64,000 bases of DNA from Chryseobacterium sp. Bi04 (GCF_918698085.1 NZ_CAKKLP010000016.1:50191-114190); one strand, 5' to 3'. Shown: positions 35,224 to 44,607, counted from the stretch's first letter. Made by a program: numbers and translations. Notes: generated from the letters alone by a model not told the origin.

Positions 35224-36933
35224 TTACTTAATCGTAAGTTTCTTGGTGGTTATTTCGTTTTTTATCTTCAGTTTTAATACATAAATTCCTTTTGGTAAGT
35301 GAGAGACAGTAATAGATTGGTCACTATTCAAAATAACATTCAGTTTTTTACCGTCCATTGAAAACATTTCAGCTTCCGAAACTTTCCCCCCTCTGATATA
35401 TACTTTCTCAGAAGCAGGGTTCGGATATACGACAAGCTGCTGGCTGGTCATGATATCACGGGTTCCCAATGTGCTGTTTTCTGCAGAAGAATTAGAATAG
35501 GTTTTTGACGCATCTATTGCTTTTACGCTCCAGTATACATTCTGAACAGAAGGATCCAGCTCCAGAAACCATGATGGGGTTGTCACTATATATTTAGCAA
35601 TATCTATCGCTCCGGAAGTTGATCCTACACTTATTTCATATCGTAAAGCACTGGCAGGTGTTTTATCATCTGTGGCACCACTCCACGCAAAATCAAACCT
35701 GTTTCCGTTTCTTGTCAGATTCAGATTGGTGGGAGGTGTAGGCTTGGCATTGGCTTCTGTAGATGTATTTTTAAAAATCTTCGTCAGGGAAGGCATATCA
35801 GGATTTGACCAATCAAATCCGCTCAATAAAACGTCCAGATGGTGATCATTATCAAAATCAAATAATTGAACAACTCCCGGACCTCCCAGGTTATATATTC
35901 CCGTAGTAGTTCCTTCAGTAAAGTTTTGAGTGTTTGGGTTATACAGATAGGTTTTTACAGCTGCATCATTATCATTTCCGGAAATAATAAAATCATAATA
36001 CCCGTCATTGTTTACATCTCCAATGCTTATAGAGGCATCAGAAATATCCGGCAGATTAAGCTGATGAGTGATCAGCGTACCTGTTCCATCATTCATTAAG
36101 ACCGCAAAATATCCGTTATCATTATCATCCTTTCCTGCCACAAGAATATCCTGGAAACCATCCGCATTAAAGTCTGCAAAATCTATCTTTCCGCTTGTCA
36201 GAGGTTCAAAATCCTGAACAAATGTCAACACTCCGGTTTGATTCATGTACACCCTGGAGATAGGTGCTCCATTGATATCCGATCCAATGATTACGAGATC
36301 TAAAAGATGATCATTATTAAGATCAACGATTTTAAAACTACCGTTCTGAGTTCCATCTACCCAATTTTCAGTCATGTCAAAACCAGCTCCTGTATTACGG
36401 TAAAAATCCAGGCTGTTTCTAAAACCTCCCCCATGGGAGTATTGGGTTCCATTAAGTGCATAATCCTGTTTTCCGTCATGATTAAAATCACAAACCTCTA
36501 TAGATCCGTAAATTTTTCCGGAAAGGTTTTCTTCTTTTACAAAACCTGTTCCTGTATTTCTGAATCTGTATTGTTTATAATTAACCACATTCATATAGCT
36601 CAGCCCTGTAGAGACAATATCCAGCAGTCCGTCATTGTTAAAATCAATAAACTTTATATCTCCTAAATGCGTAGGTCCTACTCTAAGCCCGGCATAAGAA
36701 GATAATCCGGAACCATTATTCTTGTAAACTTCATTATAAGTCATATCCGCTGCTCCATCTCCATCTGAATCTATAGCTCCATTGAATACAATATCCATAG
36801 TCCCGTTATTATCAATATCAGCGATATCCGCTGCTGAATAATAAAAGTTGTTCATCCCCGTCTGTATTTCAGTGAAATTCTGAGCAGCTAAACAAATCGG
36901 CACCATAGACAACAGAATATAAATTCTCTTCAT
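35224..36933 (-). CDS. secreted FG-GAP/VCBS-repeat protein with T9SS sorting domain
   Basis: 569 residues from the ATG at 36933, which starts a clean signal peptide (MKRIYILL ... CLAAQ). From about residue 25 to 390 runs a beta-propeller of FG-GAP/VCBS repeats with Ca-binding-like loops such as DIDNNGTMDIVF, DFNNDGLLDIV, DLNNDHLLDLV and DVNNDGYYDFI. A fibronectin-like domain (about 400-490) follows, then a T9SS type A C-terminal domain (VYPNPASEKVYIRG ... GIYVLKLKIKNE). Likely a surface adhesin or binding protein; partner unknown. Confidence 0.88.
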   Translation of the reverse strand: MKRIYILLSMVPICLAAQNFTEIQTGMNNFYYSAADIADIDNNGTMDIVFNGAIDSDGDGAADMTYNEVYKNNGSGLSSYAGLRVGPTHLGDIKFIDFNNDGLLDIVSTGLSYMNVVNYKQYRFRNTGTGFVKEENLSGKIYGSIEVCDFNHDGKQDYALNGTQYSHGGGFRNSLDFYRNTGAGFDMTENWVDGTQNGSFKIVDLNNDHLLDLVIIGSDINGAPISRVYMNQTGVLTFVQDFEPLTSGKIDFADFNADGFQDILVAGKDDNDNGYFAVLMNDGTGTLITHQLNLPDISDASISIGDVNNDGYYDFIISGNDNDAAVKTYLYNPNTQNFTEGTTTGIYNLGGPGVVQLFDFDNDHHLDVLLSGFDWSNPDMPSLTKIFKNTSTEANAKPTPPTNLNLTRNGNRFDFAWSGATDDKTPASALRYEISVGSTSGAIDIAKYIVTTPSWFLELDPSVQNVYWSVKAIDASKTYSNSSAENSTLGTRDIMTSQQLVVYPNPASEKVYIRGGKVSEAEMFSMDGKKLNVILNSDQSITVSHLPKGIYVLKLKIKNEITTKKLTIK

Positions 36934-37104
36934 ATTATTTTTATTTAGATTAATTAAAAACAAAGATAAAATATTAAATTATTTTCCATGAAGAAAGTCT
37001 GCATGAAATATATCAGGCCTGCTCTACAACCCTATTCCGGCAATTCGGCTATTTTAAAATCAATATTATTAATCAGTAAGTTATTTCAAATATTTTCCAA
37101 AAGA

Positions 37105-37136
37105 TTTGTCTATCTAAAAAATTCTTCGTTATTTTG
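37105..37136 (+). promoter_or_regulatory. probable promoter of the rpmB cluster
   Basis: TTTG at 37105-37108 and TATTTTG at 37130-37136, a near-consensus pair with slightly long spacing, 36 bases before the rpmB ATG. Confidence 0.45.
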
Positions 37137-37172
37137 CACTCTCAAATATTATACAAATAAGAACATCGAGAT

Positions 37173-37415
37173 ATGTCAAGAATTTGCCAAATAACAGGAA
37201 AGCGTGCAATGGTTGGTAACAACGTTTCTCACGCTAATAACAAAACGAAGCGTCGTTTTGAAATTAACTTATTGGAGAAGAAGTTTTACCTTCCGGAGCA
37301 AGATAAGCACGTAACACTGAAAGTATCAGCTCATGGATTGAGAGTGATTAACAAGATTGGAATCGAAGAAGCTATTGAAAGAGCTACTAGAAACGGATTG
37401 ATTAAAAAGAATTAA
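37173..37415 (+). CDS. rpmB: 50S ribosomal protein L28
   Basis: 80 residues. MSRICQITGKRAMVGNNVSH is the typical L28 N-terminus with the G-(K/T)-x-x-x-x-G-x-x-V-S-H motif, followed by TKRRFEINL. First gene of a translation cluster with rpmG 6 bases downstream. Confidence 0.97.
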   Translation: MSRICQITGKRAMVGNNVSHANNKTKRRFEINLLEKKFYLPEQDKHVTLKVSAHGLRVINKIGIEEAIERATRNGLIKKN

Positions 37416-37421
37416 TACATC

Positions 37422-37604
37422 ATGGCAAAAAAAGGAAACAGAGTTCAAGTAATCCTTGAATGTACAGAGCACAAAGAAAGCGGTATGCCAGGAATGTCTA
37501 GATACATTTCTACAAAAAATAAAAAGAACACTACAGAAAGATTGGAATTGAAAAAATACAATCCTGTTCTTAAGAGATCTACCCTTCATAAAGAAATCAA
37601 GTAA
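37422..37604 (+). CDS. rpmG: 50S ribosomal protein L33
   Basis: 60 residues. VQVILECTEHKESGMPGMSR and YISTKNKKNTTERLELKKYN are the standard L33 segments. The four zinc-ribbon cysteines of the C+ form are absent apart from one Cys in LECTEH, so this is a zinc-independent (C-) L33. Confidence 0.96.
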   Translation: MAKKGNRVQVILECTEHKESGMPGMSRYISTKNKKNTTERLELKKYNPVLKRSTLHKEIK

Positions 37605-37623
37605 TTTATAAATATAATTTACA

Positions 37624-37776
37624 ATGGCAAAGAAAGTAGTAGCAACCCTACAAAGCGGTCAGTCTAAAAAAATGACTAAAGTGGTGAAAATGACTAAGTC
37701 TTCTAAATCAGGAGCTTACGTTTTCGAAGAAAAAGTAATGAATGCAGACGAAGTTGATGGTTATTTGAAAAAATAA
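37624..37776 (+). CDS. DUF4295 small basic protein, probable ribosomal protein
   Basis: 50 residues (start MAKKVVATLQSGQ, end DEVDGYLKK), 19 bases after rpmG. The composition is basic (13 Lys). DUF4295 proteins are restricted to Bacteroidota and sit next to rpmG. I recall that a Bacteroidota-specific protein named bL38 was reported in the Flavobacterium johnsoniae ribosome structure and that it corresponds to this family; treat that equation as unverified. A terminator follows. Confidence 0.85.
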   Translation: MAKKVVATLQSGQSKKMTKVVKMTKSSKSGAYVFEEKVMNADEVDGYLKK

Positions 37777-37797
37777 TCGGGACTTTATTTACAATAT

Positions 37798-37829
37798 AAA
37801 AAACTACTCATATTTTGGGTAGTTTTTTT
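37798..37829 (+). terminator. terminator of the rpmB-rpmG-DUF4295 operon
   Basis: AAAAACTAC / GTAGTTTTTTT stem about 20 bases past the stop of the DUF4295 gene. A -7-like TATCTTTG for the next gene follows at 37832. Confidence 0.8.
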
Positions 37830-37865
37830 GTTATCTTTGTTCACCAGATTATTAATCAATAAAAT

Positions 37866-38330
37866 ATGAAAAAGATTCTTGTTCTGTTTTGCACAGCCAT
37901 CTTTCTATTTTCATTCAGTCAGAAAACAATGAATATCTTAGAATATAAAAATTCTCCAAAAGTTTTCAACATAAAGGGATTGTCACAAGCAGTAAGTATT
38001 GATTGTGGAAATTCCAAAATGGTTTTATTGTCTGGGCAGGTTCCGCTTGATTCGGAAGGAAACCTGGTAGGGAACAATGTAGAGGAGCAAACACAGCAGA
38101 TATTCAAAAATATAGATTACGTTCTGAAAGAATATGGAGGAACAGCGAAAGACATCATAAAATTAGGAATATTTATCACAGATATGTCTAAAACACCGGA
38201 TTTCAGAAAAGTCCGGGATGCCTATGTCAACCTTCAAAACCCTCCGGTAAGCAGTCTTGTAGAAGTGAGCAGCCTGTTCAGAAATGATGTGTTTATAGAA
38301 GTAGAAGCCACAGCAGTTATTAAAAAATAA
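37866..38330 (+). CDS. exported RidA family protein
   Basis: 154 residues. An N-terminal signal-like segment (MKKILVLFCTAIFLFSFSQ) precedes a complete RidA/YjgF domain: VLLSGQVPLDSEGNLVG, EEQTQQIFKNIDYVL, LGIFITDMSK and the C-terminal VEVSSLFRNDVFIEVEATA. RidA deaminates reactive enamines, but classical RidA is cytoplasmic and has a conserved Arg in the (A/P)xR(A/S)xVEV stretch; here the position reads PVSSLVEVS, without the Arg. The activity may therefore differ. It lies between the DUF4295 gene and ftsY. Confidence 0.85.
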   Translation: MKKILVLFCTAIFLFSFSQKTMNILEYKNSPKVFNIKGLSQAVSIDCGNSKMVLLSGQVPLDSEGNLVGNNVEEQTQQIFKNIDYVLKEYGGTAKDIIKLGIFITDMSKTPDFRKVRDAYVNLQNPPVSSLVEVSSLFRNDVFIEVEATAVIKK

Positions 38331-38349
38331 ATAAGAATAAACTAAAACT

Positions 38350-39303
38350 ATGAGTTGGTTTAAAAATATTTTCAAAAAGGAAGAAAAGGAAACCTTAGAT
38401 AAAGGATTGGAAAAGTCCAGCCAGGGATTCTTTGAAAAAATGACGAAAGCCGTAGTCGGTAAAAGTAAAGTAGATGATGAAGTACTGGATAATCTTGAAG
38501 AGATACTGATTGCATCTGACGTAGGTGCTTCTACTACGATTAAGATTATAGGAAGAATTGAAGAACGTGTTGCCAGAGACAAATATGTTAGTGTAAACGA
38601 ATTGGATAAAATTCTCCGTGATGAAATTTCAGGACTGCTTCTTGAAAACCCTCACGCCGGAACCGGAAATATTGATGCTTCCAAAAAGCCATATGTTATT
38701 ATGGTAGTAGGAGTAAACGGTGTAGGGAAAACAACAACTATCGGAAAGCTTGCCCATCAATTCAAATCAGAAGGTAAAAAAGTAGTTTTAGGGGCCGCAG
38801 ATACCTTCAGAGCAGCAGCTGTTGATCAGCTTACCATCTGGAGCGAAAGAGTGGGTGTTCCTATCGTAAAACAAGGAATGGGCTCCGATCCTGCTTCTGT
38901 AGCATTTGATACCGTACAAAGCGCTGTAGCACAAAATGCAGACATTGCTATTATAGATACCGCCGGAAGACTTCACAATAAAATAAATCTGATGAATGAA
39001 CTTTCCAAGATCAAAAGAGTAATGCAAAAGGTTATTCCTGATGCTCCTCATGAGATCCTGCTGGTTCTTGACGGCTCTACAGGGCAGAACGCATTTGAAC
39101 AGGCGAAGCAGTTTACAGCCGCTACCGAGGTAAATGCACTAGCGGTCACCAAATTAGACGGAACAGCTAAAGGAGGTGTTGTTATTGGCATCTCAGATCA
39201 GTTCCAGATTCCTGTAAAATATATAGGGGTAGGTGAAAAAATGCAGGATTTACAGCTTTTTAATGGTACGGAATTTGTAGACTCATTCTTCAAGAAAAGA
39301 TGA
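38350..39303 (+). CDS. ftsY: signal recognition particle receptor FtsY
   Basis: 317 residues. The N domain is followed by the SRP GTPase domain with P-loop GVNGVGKTTTIGKLA, the insertion-box motif DTFRAAAVDQL, DTAGRL and TKLDGTAKGG. The acidic A domain of E. coli FtsY is reduced to a short charged N-terminus (WFKNIFKKEEKE), as is common. It docks SRP-ribosome complexes at the inner membrane. Located 19 bases after the RidA-like gene. Confidence 0.96.
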   Translation: MSWFKNIFKKEEKETLDKGLEKSSQGFFEKMTKAVVGKSKVDDEVLDNLEEILIASDVGASTTIKIIGRIEERVARDKYVSVNELDKILRDEISGLLLENPHAGTGNIDASKKPYVIMVVGVNGVGKTTTIGKLAHQFKSEGKKVVLGAADTFRAAAVDQLTIWSERVGVPIVKQGMGSDPASVAFDTVQSAVAQNADIAIIDTAGRLHNKINLMNELSKIKRVMQKVIPDAPHEILLVLDGSTGQNAFEQAKQFTAATEVNALAVTKLDGTAKGGVVIGISDQFQIPVKYIGVGEKMQDLQLFNGTEFVDSFFKKR

Positions 39304-39376
39304 TTTATATCATGTTTTCCCTTATATTAGTAAACAAATTATTAAAAAAAATATTAACATTTAAAAATTTACAACT

Positions 39377-39637
39377 ATGGGAATAATAACATGGATTTTA
39401 TTCGGTCTTATTGCAGGAGCTATCGCTAAAATGATCATGCCTGGTACTCAGGGAGGGGGATGGCTAATCACTATTATCCTGGGAATTCTGGGAGCTTTCT
39501 TAGGAGGAGCTATAGGAGTTTATATTTTACATTGGGGAGATATTGCCTCATTTTGGAATCCAAGAAGCTGGATCCTATCTATTGGAGGAGCTCTAATCAT
39601 TCTCTGGATTTACGGAATGGCTACAAAGAAAAGCTAA
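39377..39637 (+). CDS. GlsB/YeaQ/YmgE family membrane protein
   Basis: 86 residues, three membrane segments. MGIITWILFGLIAGAIAKMI and the Gly-rich GILGAFLGGAIG are the hallmark of the transglycosylase-associated (PF04226) family. Members are linked to envelope stress, without a defined activity. Confidence 0.88.
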   Translation: MGIITWILFGLIAGAIAKMIMPGTQGGGWLITIILGILGAFLGGAIGVYILHWGDIASFWNPRSWILSIGGALIILWIYGMATKKS

Positions 39638-39664
39638 TATTCAGCAAATACTTATTATAAAAAT

Positions 39665-39698
39665 AAAATCCCGGATCTGAAATCAGATCCGGGATTTT
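39665..39698. terminator. bidirectional terminator between glsB-like gene and sppA
   Basis: A 16-base arm AAAATCCCGGATCTGA and its perfect complement separated by two bases, between convergent genes. Confidence 0.85.
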
Positions 39699-39716
39699 GT
39701 TTACAATATAATTTAG

Positions 39717-41471
39717 TTAGTCGATTCTAATCTGGTAAGGCATGGCCATCTTTACATCAGCCTGAAGTTTTTTATCCGTAATCTGCTGTAAGATTTCATA
39801 GTTGGCTTTTCCTATCTTGTTTTTGATCAATTTCGCAGAAACATCTTCTTCATTCAGATCATTAAATATCTGTTCGAAAGGAGACATTCTTTTAGGAAAT
39901 GAATCTACATGGTAAGACTTTAATCCTGCTTTCTGTGCCGCAAACTTTATGGCATCATTAAGTGTTCCCAAATCATCTACCAAACCAATCTGCTTAGCAC
40001 GTACTCCACTCCATACTCTACCACCGCCAACATTGTCTATCTGTTCAAAAGTCTGTTTTCTGTTTTGCGTTACAAAATGCACAAATCTCTTGTAAGTGCC
40101 TTCCACTCCCCTTGTCATCATATTTACTCCATAAGGCGTCACTCCGTTCAGCCCGGAATAATACATAGAGTTAGCATTAGTTGCAACAACGTCTGCCCGA
40201 ATTCCGTTTTTATTCGCAATATCTTTAAAATAAGGAATCACTCCAAAAACTCCAATTGAACCAGTAAGTGTATTAGGCTCAGAATAAATTTTATCCGCAG
40301 CCATCGCTACATAATATCCTCCGGAAGCAGCATAGTCTCCAAAAGAAACAATAAGCGGCTTTTTCTTTTTCAGCTGCTGAAGTTCAAATAAAATCTCATC
40401 CGATGCATTAGCACTACCGCCCGGAGAATTGATTCTTAAAACAACTGCTTTCACCTTTTCATCATCCTGAAGTTTTTTGATGTATTTTACATATTTTTCA
40501 GCATAAATATCATTGTATCCGTCACCATTGTTAATAGACCCGGAAGCATATAATACCGCTACTTTTTCACCTGATTTATCATCATCTGCATAAGAGCTTA
40601 TATAATTAGCCAATGAGACCTTATTTAGTTTTTCTTTGTCTTTCAGGCTTAGCTTAGACTTGATCATATCATCATATTCTGTCTTTTGAACAAGTTTATC
40701 TGCAAGCTTGTATTGTAATCCCAATTCAGGAATCATTCCGTATAAACTGTCAACAACCATTTTAAACTGAGCAGTATCAATTTTTCTTGAAACAGCCATT
40801 TTACCGGATGTATTTTTCCAAAGATCGTTCAAAAGCGTACTTAGCTGCTCTTTGTTCTCCGGAGAAATATCATTCCTTAAAAAAGGTTCTACTGCTGATT
40901 TAAATTTACCATGACGTATAACTTCGATTCCTATCCCGTATTTATCTGCAAAATCTTTAAAGAAAGTAACTTCTGTGGACAATCCTTTCAGCTCAATACC
41001 ACCGGCAGGATTCAGATAATACTGATCAGCTACTGATCCCAAATAATAAGAAGATTGTGAAACTCCATTTCCGTAAGCATACACAAACTTTCCACTTTTT
41101 TTGAAATTCTCAATAGCATTTCTGATATCATCAATCTGGGTAAGCCCGGCATTTAAGTCATCCACTTCAATACTGATCCCTTTAATATTATCATCCGTTT
41201 TCGCTTTATTGATTGCTTCCAGCGCATCATACAGAAGAACACTCTTGTTCTGGTTGCTAATTCCGAACAATCCACCTTCCTCTTCAGTAGGGCTGTCTAT
41301 GATATGTGTTTTTAAATTAATCGTAAGGACCGAGTTCTTTTTTACCGTCACAGACTTATCATTCCCCATAGAACTAAACACAAGCATCATAATGAAAAAG
41401 ATGAAAAATAAAGCGCAAAGTATCACAATTGCAACTATATTTGCCAAAACATTTTTAAAGAAACTTCTCAT
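39717..41471 (-). CDS. sppA: signal peptide peptidase SppA, long form
   Basis: 584 residues, the length of the 67-kDa type with two tandem S49 domains. One N-terminal membrane anchor (about 8-33). The catalytic dyad is split between the domains as expected: Lys191 in HGKFKSAVEPF and Ser383 in DYAASGGYYVA. It cleaves leftover signal peptides within the membrane. Its start is only 20 bases from the divergent folK start. Confidence 0.94.
   Translation of the reverse strand: MRSFFKNVLANIVAIVILCALFFIFFIMMLVFSSMGNDKSVTVKKNSVLTINLKTHIIDSPTEEEGGLFGISNQNKSVLLYDALEAINKAKTDDNIKGISIEVDDLNAGLTQIDDIRNAIENFKKSGKFVYAYGNGVSQSSYYLGSVADQYYLNPAGGIELKGLSTEVTFFKDFADKYGIGIEVIRHGKFKSAVEPFLRNDISPENKEQLSTLLNDLWKNTSGKMAVSRKIDTAQFKMVVDSLYGMIPELGLQYKLADKLVQKTEYDDMIKSKLSLKDKEKLNKVSLANYISSYADDDKSGEKVAVLYASGSINNGDGYNDIYAEKYVKYIKKLQDDEKVKAVVLRINSPGGSANASDEILFELQQLKKKKPLIVSFGDYAASGGYYVAMAADKIYSEPNTLTGSIGVFGVIPYFKDIANKNGIRADVVATNANSMYYSGLNGVTPYGVNMMTRGVEGTYKRFVHFVTQNRKQTFEQIDNVGGGRVWSGVRAKQIGLVDDLGTLNDAIKFAAQKAGLKSYHVDSFPKRMSPFEQIFNDLNEEDVSAKLIKNKIGKANYEILQQITDKKLQADVKMAMPYQIRID
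41436..41443 (+). promoter_or_regulatory. -7 box for folK inside sppA
   Basis: TATATTTG fits the consensus and lies within the first codons of divergent sppA, 48 bases before the folK ATG. No -33 match. Confidence 0.3.
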
Positions 41472-41491
41472 AAATCAATCAATTTTCCAAT

Positions 41492-41908
41492 ATGTCGCAG
41501 CAAAAGGTGGTTTTGTTACTAGGAAGTAACCTTGGAGATCAAAAAAAAAATGTAGAGCTTGCCTTACAGAAAATTAGCGATGGTGGAAACAACATTTCAC
41601 AAATTAGCGAATTTTTAATGTCCGAGCCCGTAGAATTTGTCAGTTCCAATATTTTTTGTAATATTGCAGCAGTAATATTCACTCATCTTTCACCAATTCA
41701 ACTGCTTGATTTTATTAAAGATATTGAAGTTGAAATGGGAAGAGTTAATGATTCAAAAGTATCTGGAGGCTATGCAGACAGAATAATAGATATTGATATC
41801 ATTACCTATAATGAATTAAATTTTATATCAGAAAGATTAGAAATCCCTCATAAAAAACATCTTTTTGAAAGGGAATTTTCCAGAATATTATTAAAAGATT
41901 TTATTTAA
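41492..41908 (+). CDS. folK: 6-hydroxymethyl-7,8-dihydropterin pyrophosphokinase
   Basis: 138 residues, slightly shorter than the E. coli enzyme. VVLLLGSNLGDQKKNVELAL is the typical HPPK start, and DRIIDIDIITYNEL holds the metal-binding Asp pair of the signature, with Asp replacing the usual Pro before Arg. The C-terminal IPHKKHLFEREF is conserved. It pyrophosphorylates the pterin in folate synthesis. Confidence 0.93.
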   Translation: MSQQKVVLLLGSNLGDQKKNVELALQKISDGGNNISQISEFLMSEPVEFVSSNIFCNIAAVIFTHLSPIQLLDFIKDIEVEMGRVNDSKVSGGYADRIIDIDIITYNELNFISERLEIPHKKHLFEREFSRILLKDFI

Positions 41909-41925
41909 AACATAAAACATACTGT

Positions 41926-43038
41926 ATGAAATTAGGTTTATTATTATTGGCTACACTGCCAATTGCAGCTTATGCGCAAGACAACAGTACTACAGTTAAT
42001 TCTTCAACTGAGTACCCTAATACTTTTTCTTCAGGTTCCGCTAATGTACAGCCATTCGACAACAAAGCCAGACGATTCAATGACTGGTCAATTTCTGTGG
42101 GAGGAGGTGCAGCATTTATGGTCCACTCGGATCTTACATCAATCAATAAAGACAAAACGAATTGGGGTTACAATGCTTACGTAAGCGTGGATAAGCAAAT
42201 TTCACATACTTTCGCTTTAAGCGTAATGTATATGAGAGGAGAAACTAAACAAACAGGTCAGCTTCCAGGTGCAGCAGGCCAATTAGCAGGTGTAGGTACT
42301 GCTACAACCCAGTTTGATCAAATATCTTTATTAGGGGATATCAACTTCTCAAATTTATTAAGAAGAACTGACAATCATTCTCCTTACAGATGGGCATTCC
42401 ATGGATATGCGGGAATTGGGGTTCAAGGATTCAGAACTTCACTGCATGACAATGATGAATTCAGATGGAGCAATAGTCCAAAAAGAGTTCCTCTATTTAT
42501 CAAACAGGACATTGACATTAACTCTATCTTCTATCAGGGAGGTTTCGGAGTTAAGTACAAGGTTTCAAAACTTATTGATGTTGAAGCAAGAACGATGTAT
42601 CTTATAAGTGGTGATGATGAATTTGACGGTGGCGGATGGGCTGATGCCAATGATTATGATCCAGCGTCAAAAAATTCAAAATACAACATGCTTAATGCAA
42701 AAAGATCCGATAATGCATGGACAGTCAGCTTAGGAATGTCTTTCAAACTAGGAAAACACACTTCCCACTTAGCATGGCATGATCCACTTCAGGAAGGATA
42801 TTACAGACTCAACGTTTTAGAAAATGCTACAAATGATCTTGTGGTATGTGAAAAAGGAGATGCTGATAATGACGGAGTATGCGACGATTGGGACAGACAA
42901 CTTGATACTCCTGCAGGTGCAAGAGTAGATGGTGCCGGTGTTGCTCTGGATATGGACCTTGACGGAGTTATAGATTTATATGATAAATGCGTAACGGTTC
43001 CGGGACCTGTAGAAAACAACGGATGCCCAACCAAATAA
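41926..43038 (+). CDS. OmpA-like outer-membrane barrel with thrombospondin type 3 repeats, lacking the OmpA C-terminal domain
   Basis: 370 residues. Signal peptide ending AAYAQ, then an eight-strand-type barrel (about 45-285) containing RRFNDWSISVGGG and DINFSNLLRRTDNHS, then Asp-rich TSP3 repeats (KGDADNDGVCDDWD, DTPAGARVDGAG, DLDGVIDLYDKC). It stops at GCPTK, exactly where its two downstream paralogues enter the peptidoglycan-binding OmpA domain. It is therefore either a barrel-only version or one that lost its tail. First of three tandem paralogues. Confidence 0.88.
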   Translation: MKLGLLLLATLPIAAYAQDNSTTVNSSTEYPNTFSSGSANVQPFDNKARRFNDWSISVGGGAAFMVHSDLTSINKDKTNWGYNAYVSVDKQISHTFALSVMYMRGETKQTGQLPGAAGQLAGVGTATTQFDQISLLGDINFSNLLRRTDNHSPYRWAFHGYAGIGVQGFRTSLHDNDEFRWSNSPKRVPLFIKQDIDINSIFYQGGFGVKYKVSKLIDVEARTMYLISGDDEFDGGGWADANDYDPASKNSKYNMLNAKRSDNAWTVSLGMSFKLGKHTSHLAWHDPLQEGYYRLNVLENATNDLVVCEKGDADNDGVCDDWDRQLDTPAGARVDGAGVALDMDLDGVIDLYDKCVTVPGPVENNGCPTK

Positions 43039-43083
43039 GTTGACGAGCGTTTTATCAAAAAAAATATCAAATAATAATACACG

Positions 43084-44607
43084 ATGAAATTTAATTTAGC
43101 AATTGCTGCATTGGCACTGGCAATCCCTAGTGCTATATATGCGCAAGACAGCATTGCAGTTTCTAATGGAGAATATCCCAATACATTCTCTTCAGGATCT
43201 GCCAATGTTTCCCCATTTACCAACAAGTCTAAGAGATTTAATGACTGGTCGATTTCAGTAGGTGCAGGTGTTCCTCTCCTTCAATCATCAGATTTGACGT
43301 CTATTAAGAATGGAAATGGTAAAAACCTTTTTGGATACTCTGCTTATGTAAGTATCGATAAAGCCATTACCCATGCTTTTGGCCTGAAGCTACAATATGA
43401 CAGAGGAGAAACAAGACAGGGTTGGTTCAATACTAAAGATGCCGCTCCCGATGCTGCGGCTGTAGGGGCAAGAACTCAGTACGATGCCATCTCTATCTTA
43501 GGAGATATCAACTTCTCTAACCTTTTAAGAAGAGTAGATAACCATTCTACTTACAGATGGGCTCTTCATGGATATGCAGGGGTAGGTACCATTGCTTACA
43601 GAGCATATCAGAAAAACAGCAAAGGACAGAGCCTAATGACTGAAGTAAAACCTTTTAAACTAGGTTCTATGTTTATGCAGGCCGGTACAGGTCTGAAGTT
43701 CAAAGTGAACAACAGAATCGACCTTGAAGGTAGATTGATGTATGTGATTACCGGTGATGATGAATTTGACGGTGGAGGTGATGCATATAGTGCTATCAAC
43801 AAGCGTTCTGAGCAGGTTTCAGATAATTTCTTCAACGCTACTTTAGGACTTTCCATAAATTTAGGAAAACATGATTCTCACTTAATGTGGCATGACCCAC
43901 TTCAGGAAATCTATTATAAACTTGATGTTCTGGCTAACAAAAAGCAAGATATTGAGGTATGTAAAAAAGGTGATGCTGATAACGACGGTGTATGTGATGA
44001 CTGGGACAGACAGCTTGATACTCCTGCCGGAGCGAGAGTGGATGGTGCCGGTGTTGCTCTTGACACAGATCTAGATGGCGTTATTGACCTTTACGATAAG
44101 TGTGTAACTGTTCCTGGACCTGTGGAAAACAACGGCTGCCCTGTAAAGAAGGATAACAATCAGACAGCAGTAGAAGTAGAGAAAACACTTAAAGATATCT
44201 ACTTTAACTTCAATAAAGCTACGATAAGACCTGAGTCTAACAGTAAATTAGATCTTGCAGCTTCAATTATCAAAGAAAACGGAGGTAATTATTTACTGAC
44301 CGGTCACACAGATAGCAAAGGAAATGCAGCTTACAATCTTAGATTATCTAAAGAAAGAGCGGCTGCAGTAGTAGGTGCTCTTGAAAACAGAGGTATCAGC
44401 CAAAATGTACTGAAATCAAGAGGAGTAGGTTCTGCCGAAGCTACAATTCCTGCATCAGCTTCTGATGCCGAAAGATTAGCAGACAGAAAAGTTACTGTAA
44501 AATTTATAGAAGCTTCTGAATGGAATTCTATCCAAAAGAAAGACTATGAAGATGCTCCGGTAAAAAAATCAGTAAAAAAAGTTACTGGTAAGAAAAAGAA
44601 AAAATAA
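43084..44607 (+). CDS. OmpA family outer-membrane protein, paralogue 2
   Basis: 507 residues: signal peptide (ending AIYAQ), barrel, TSP3 repeats, then a complete OmpA-like peptidoglycan-binding domain (about 362-480) with IYFNFNKATIRPES, TGHTDSKGN and YNLRLSKERAAAV, whose Asp and Arg would bind diaminopimelate. A Lys-rich tail (VKKSVKKVTGKKKKK) follows. It anchors the outer membrane to the cell wall. The barrel is nearly identical to paralogue 3. Confidence 0.93.
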   Translation: MKFNLAIAALALAIPSAIYAQDSIAVSNGEYPNTFSSGSANVSPFTNKSKRFNDWSISVGAGVPLLQSSDLTSIKNGNGKNLFGYSAYVSIDKAITHAFGLKLQYDRGETRQGWFNTKDAAPDAAAVGARTQYDAISILGDINFSNLLRRVDNHSTYRWALHGYAGVGTIAYRAYQKNSKGQSLMTEVKPFKLGSMFMQAGTGLKFKVNNRIDLEGRLMYVITGDDEFDGGGDAYSAINKRSEQVSDNFFNATLGLSINLGKHDSHLMWHDPLQEIYYKLDVLANKKQDIEVCKKGDADNDGVCDDWDRQLDTPAGARVDGAGVALDTDLDGVIDLYDKCVTVPGPVENNGCPVKKDNNQTAVEVEKTLKDIYFNFNKATIRPESNSKLDLAASIIKENGGNYLLTGHTDSKGNAAYNLRLSKERAAAVVGALENRGISQNVLKSRGVGSAEATIPASASDAERLADRKVTVKFIEASEWNSIQKKDYEDAPVKKSVKKVTGKKKKK

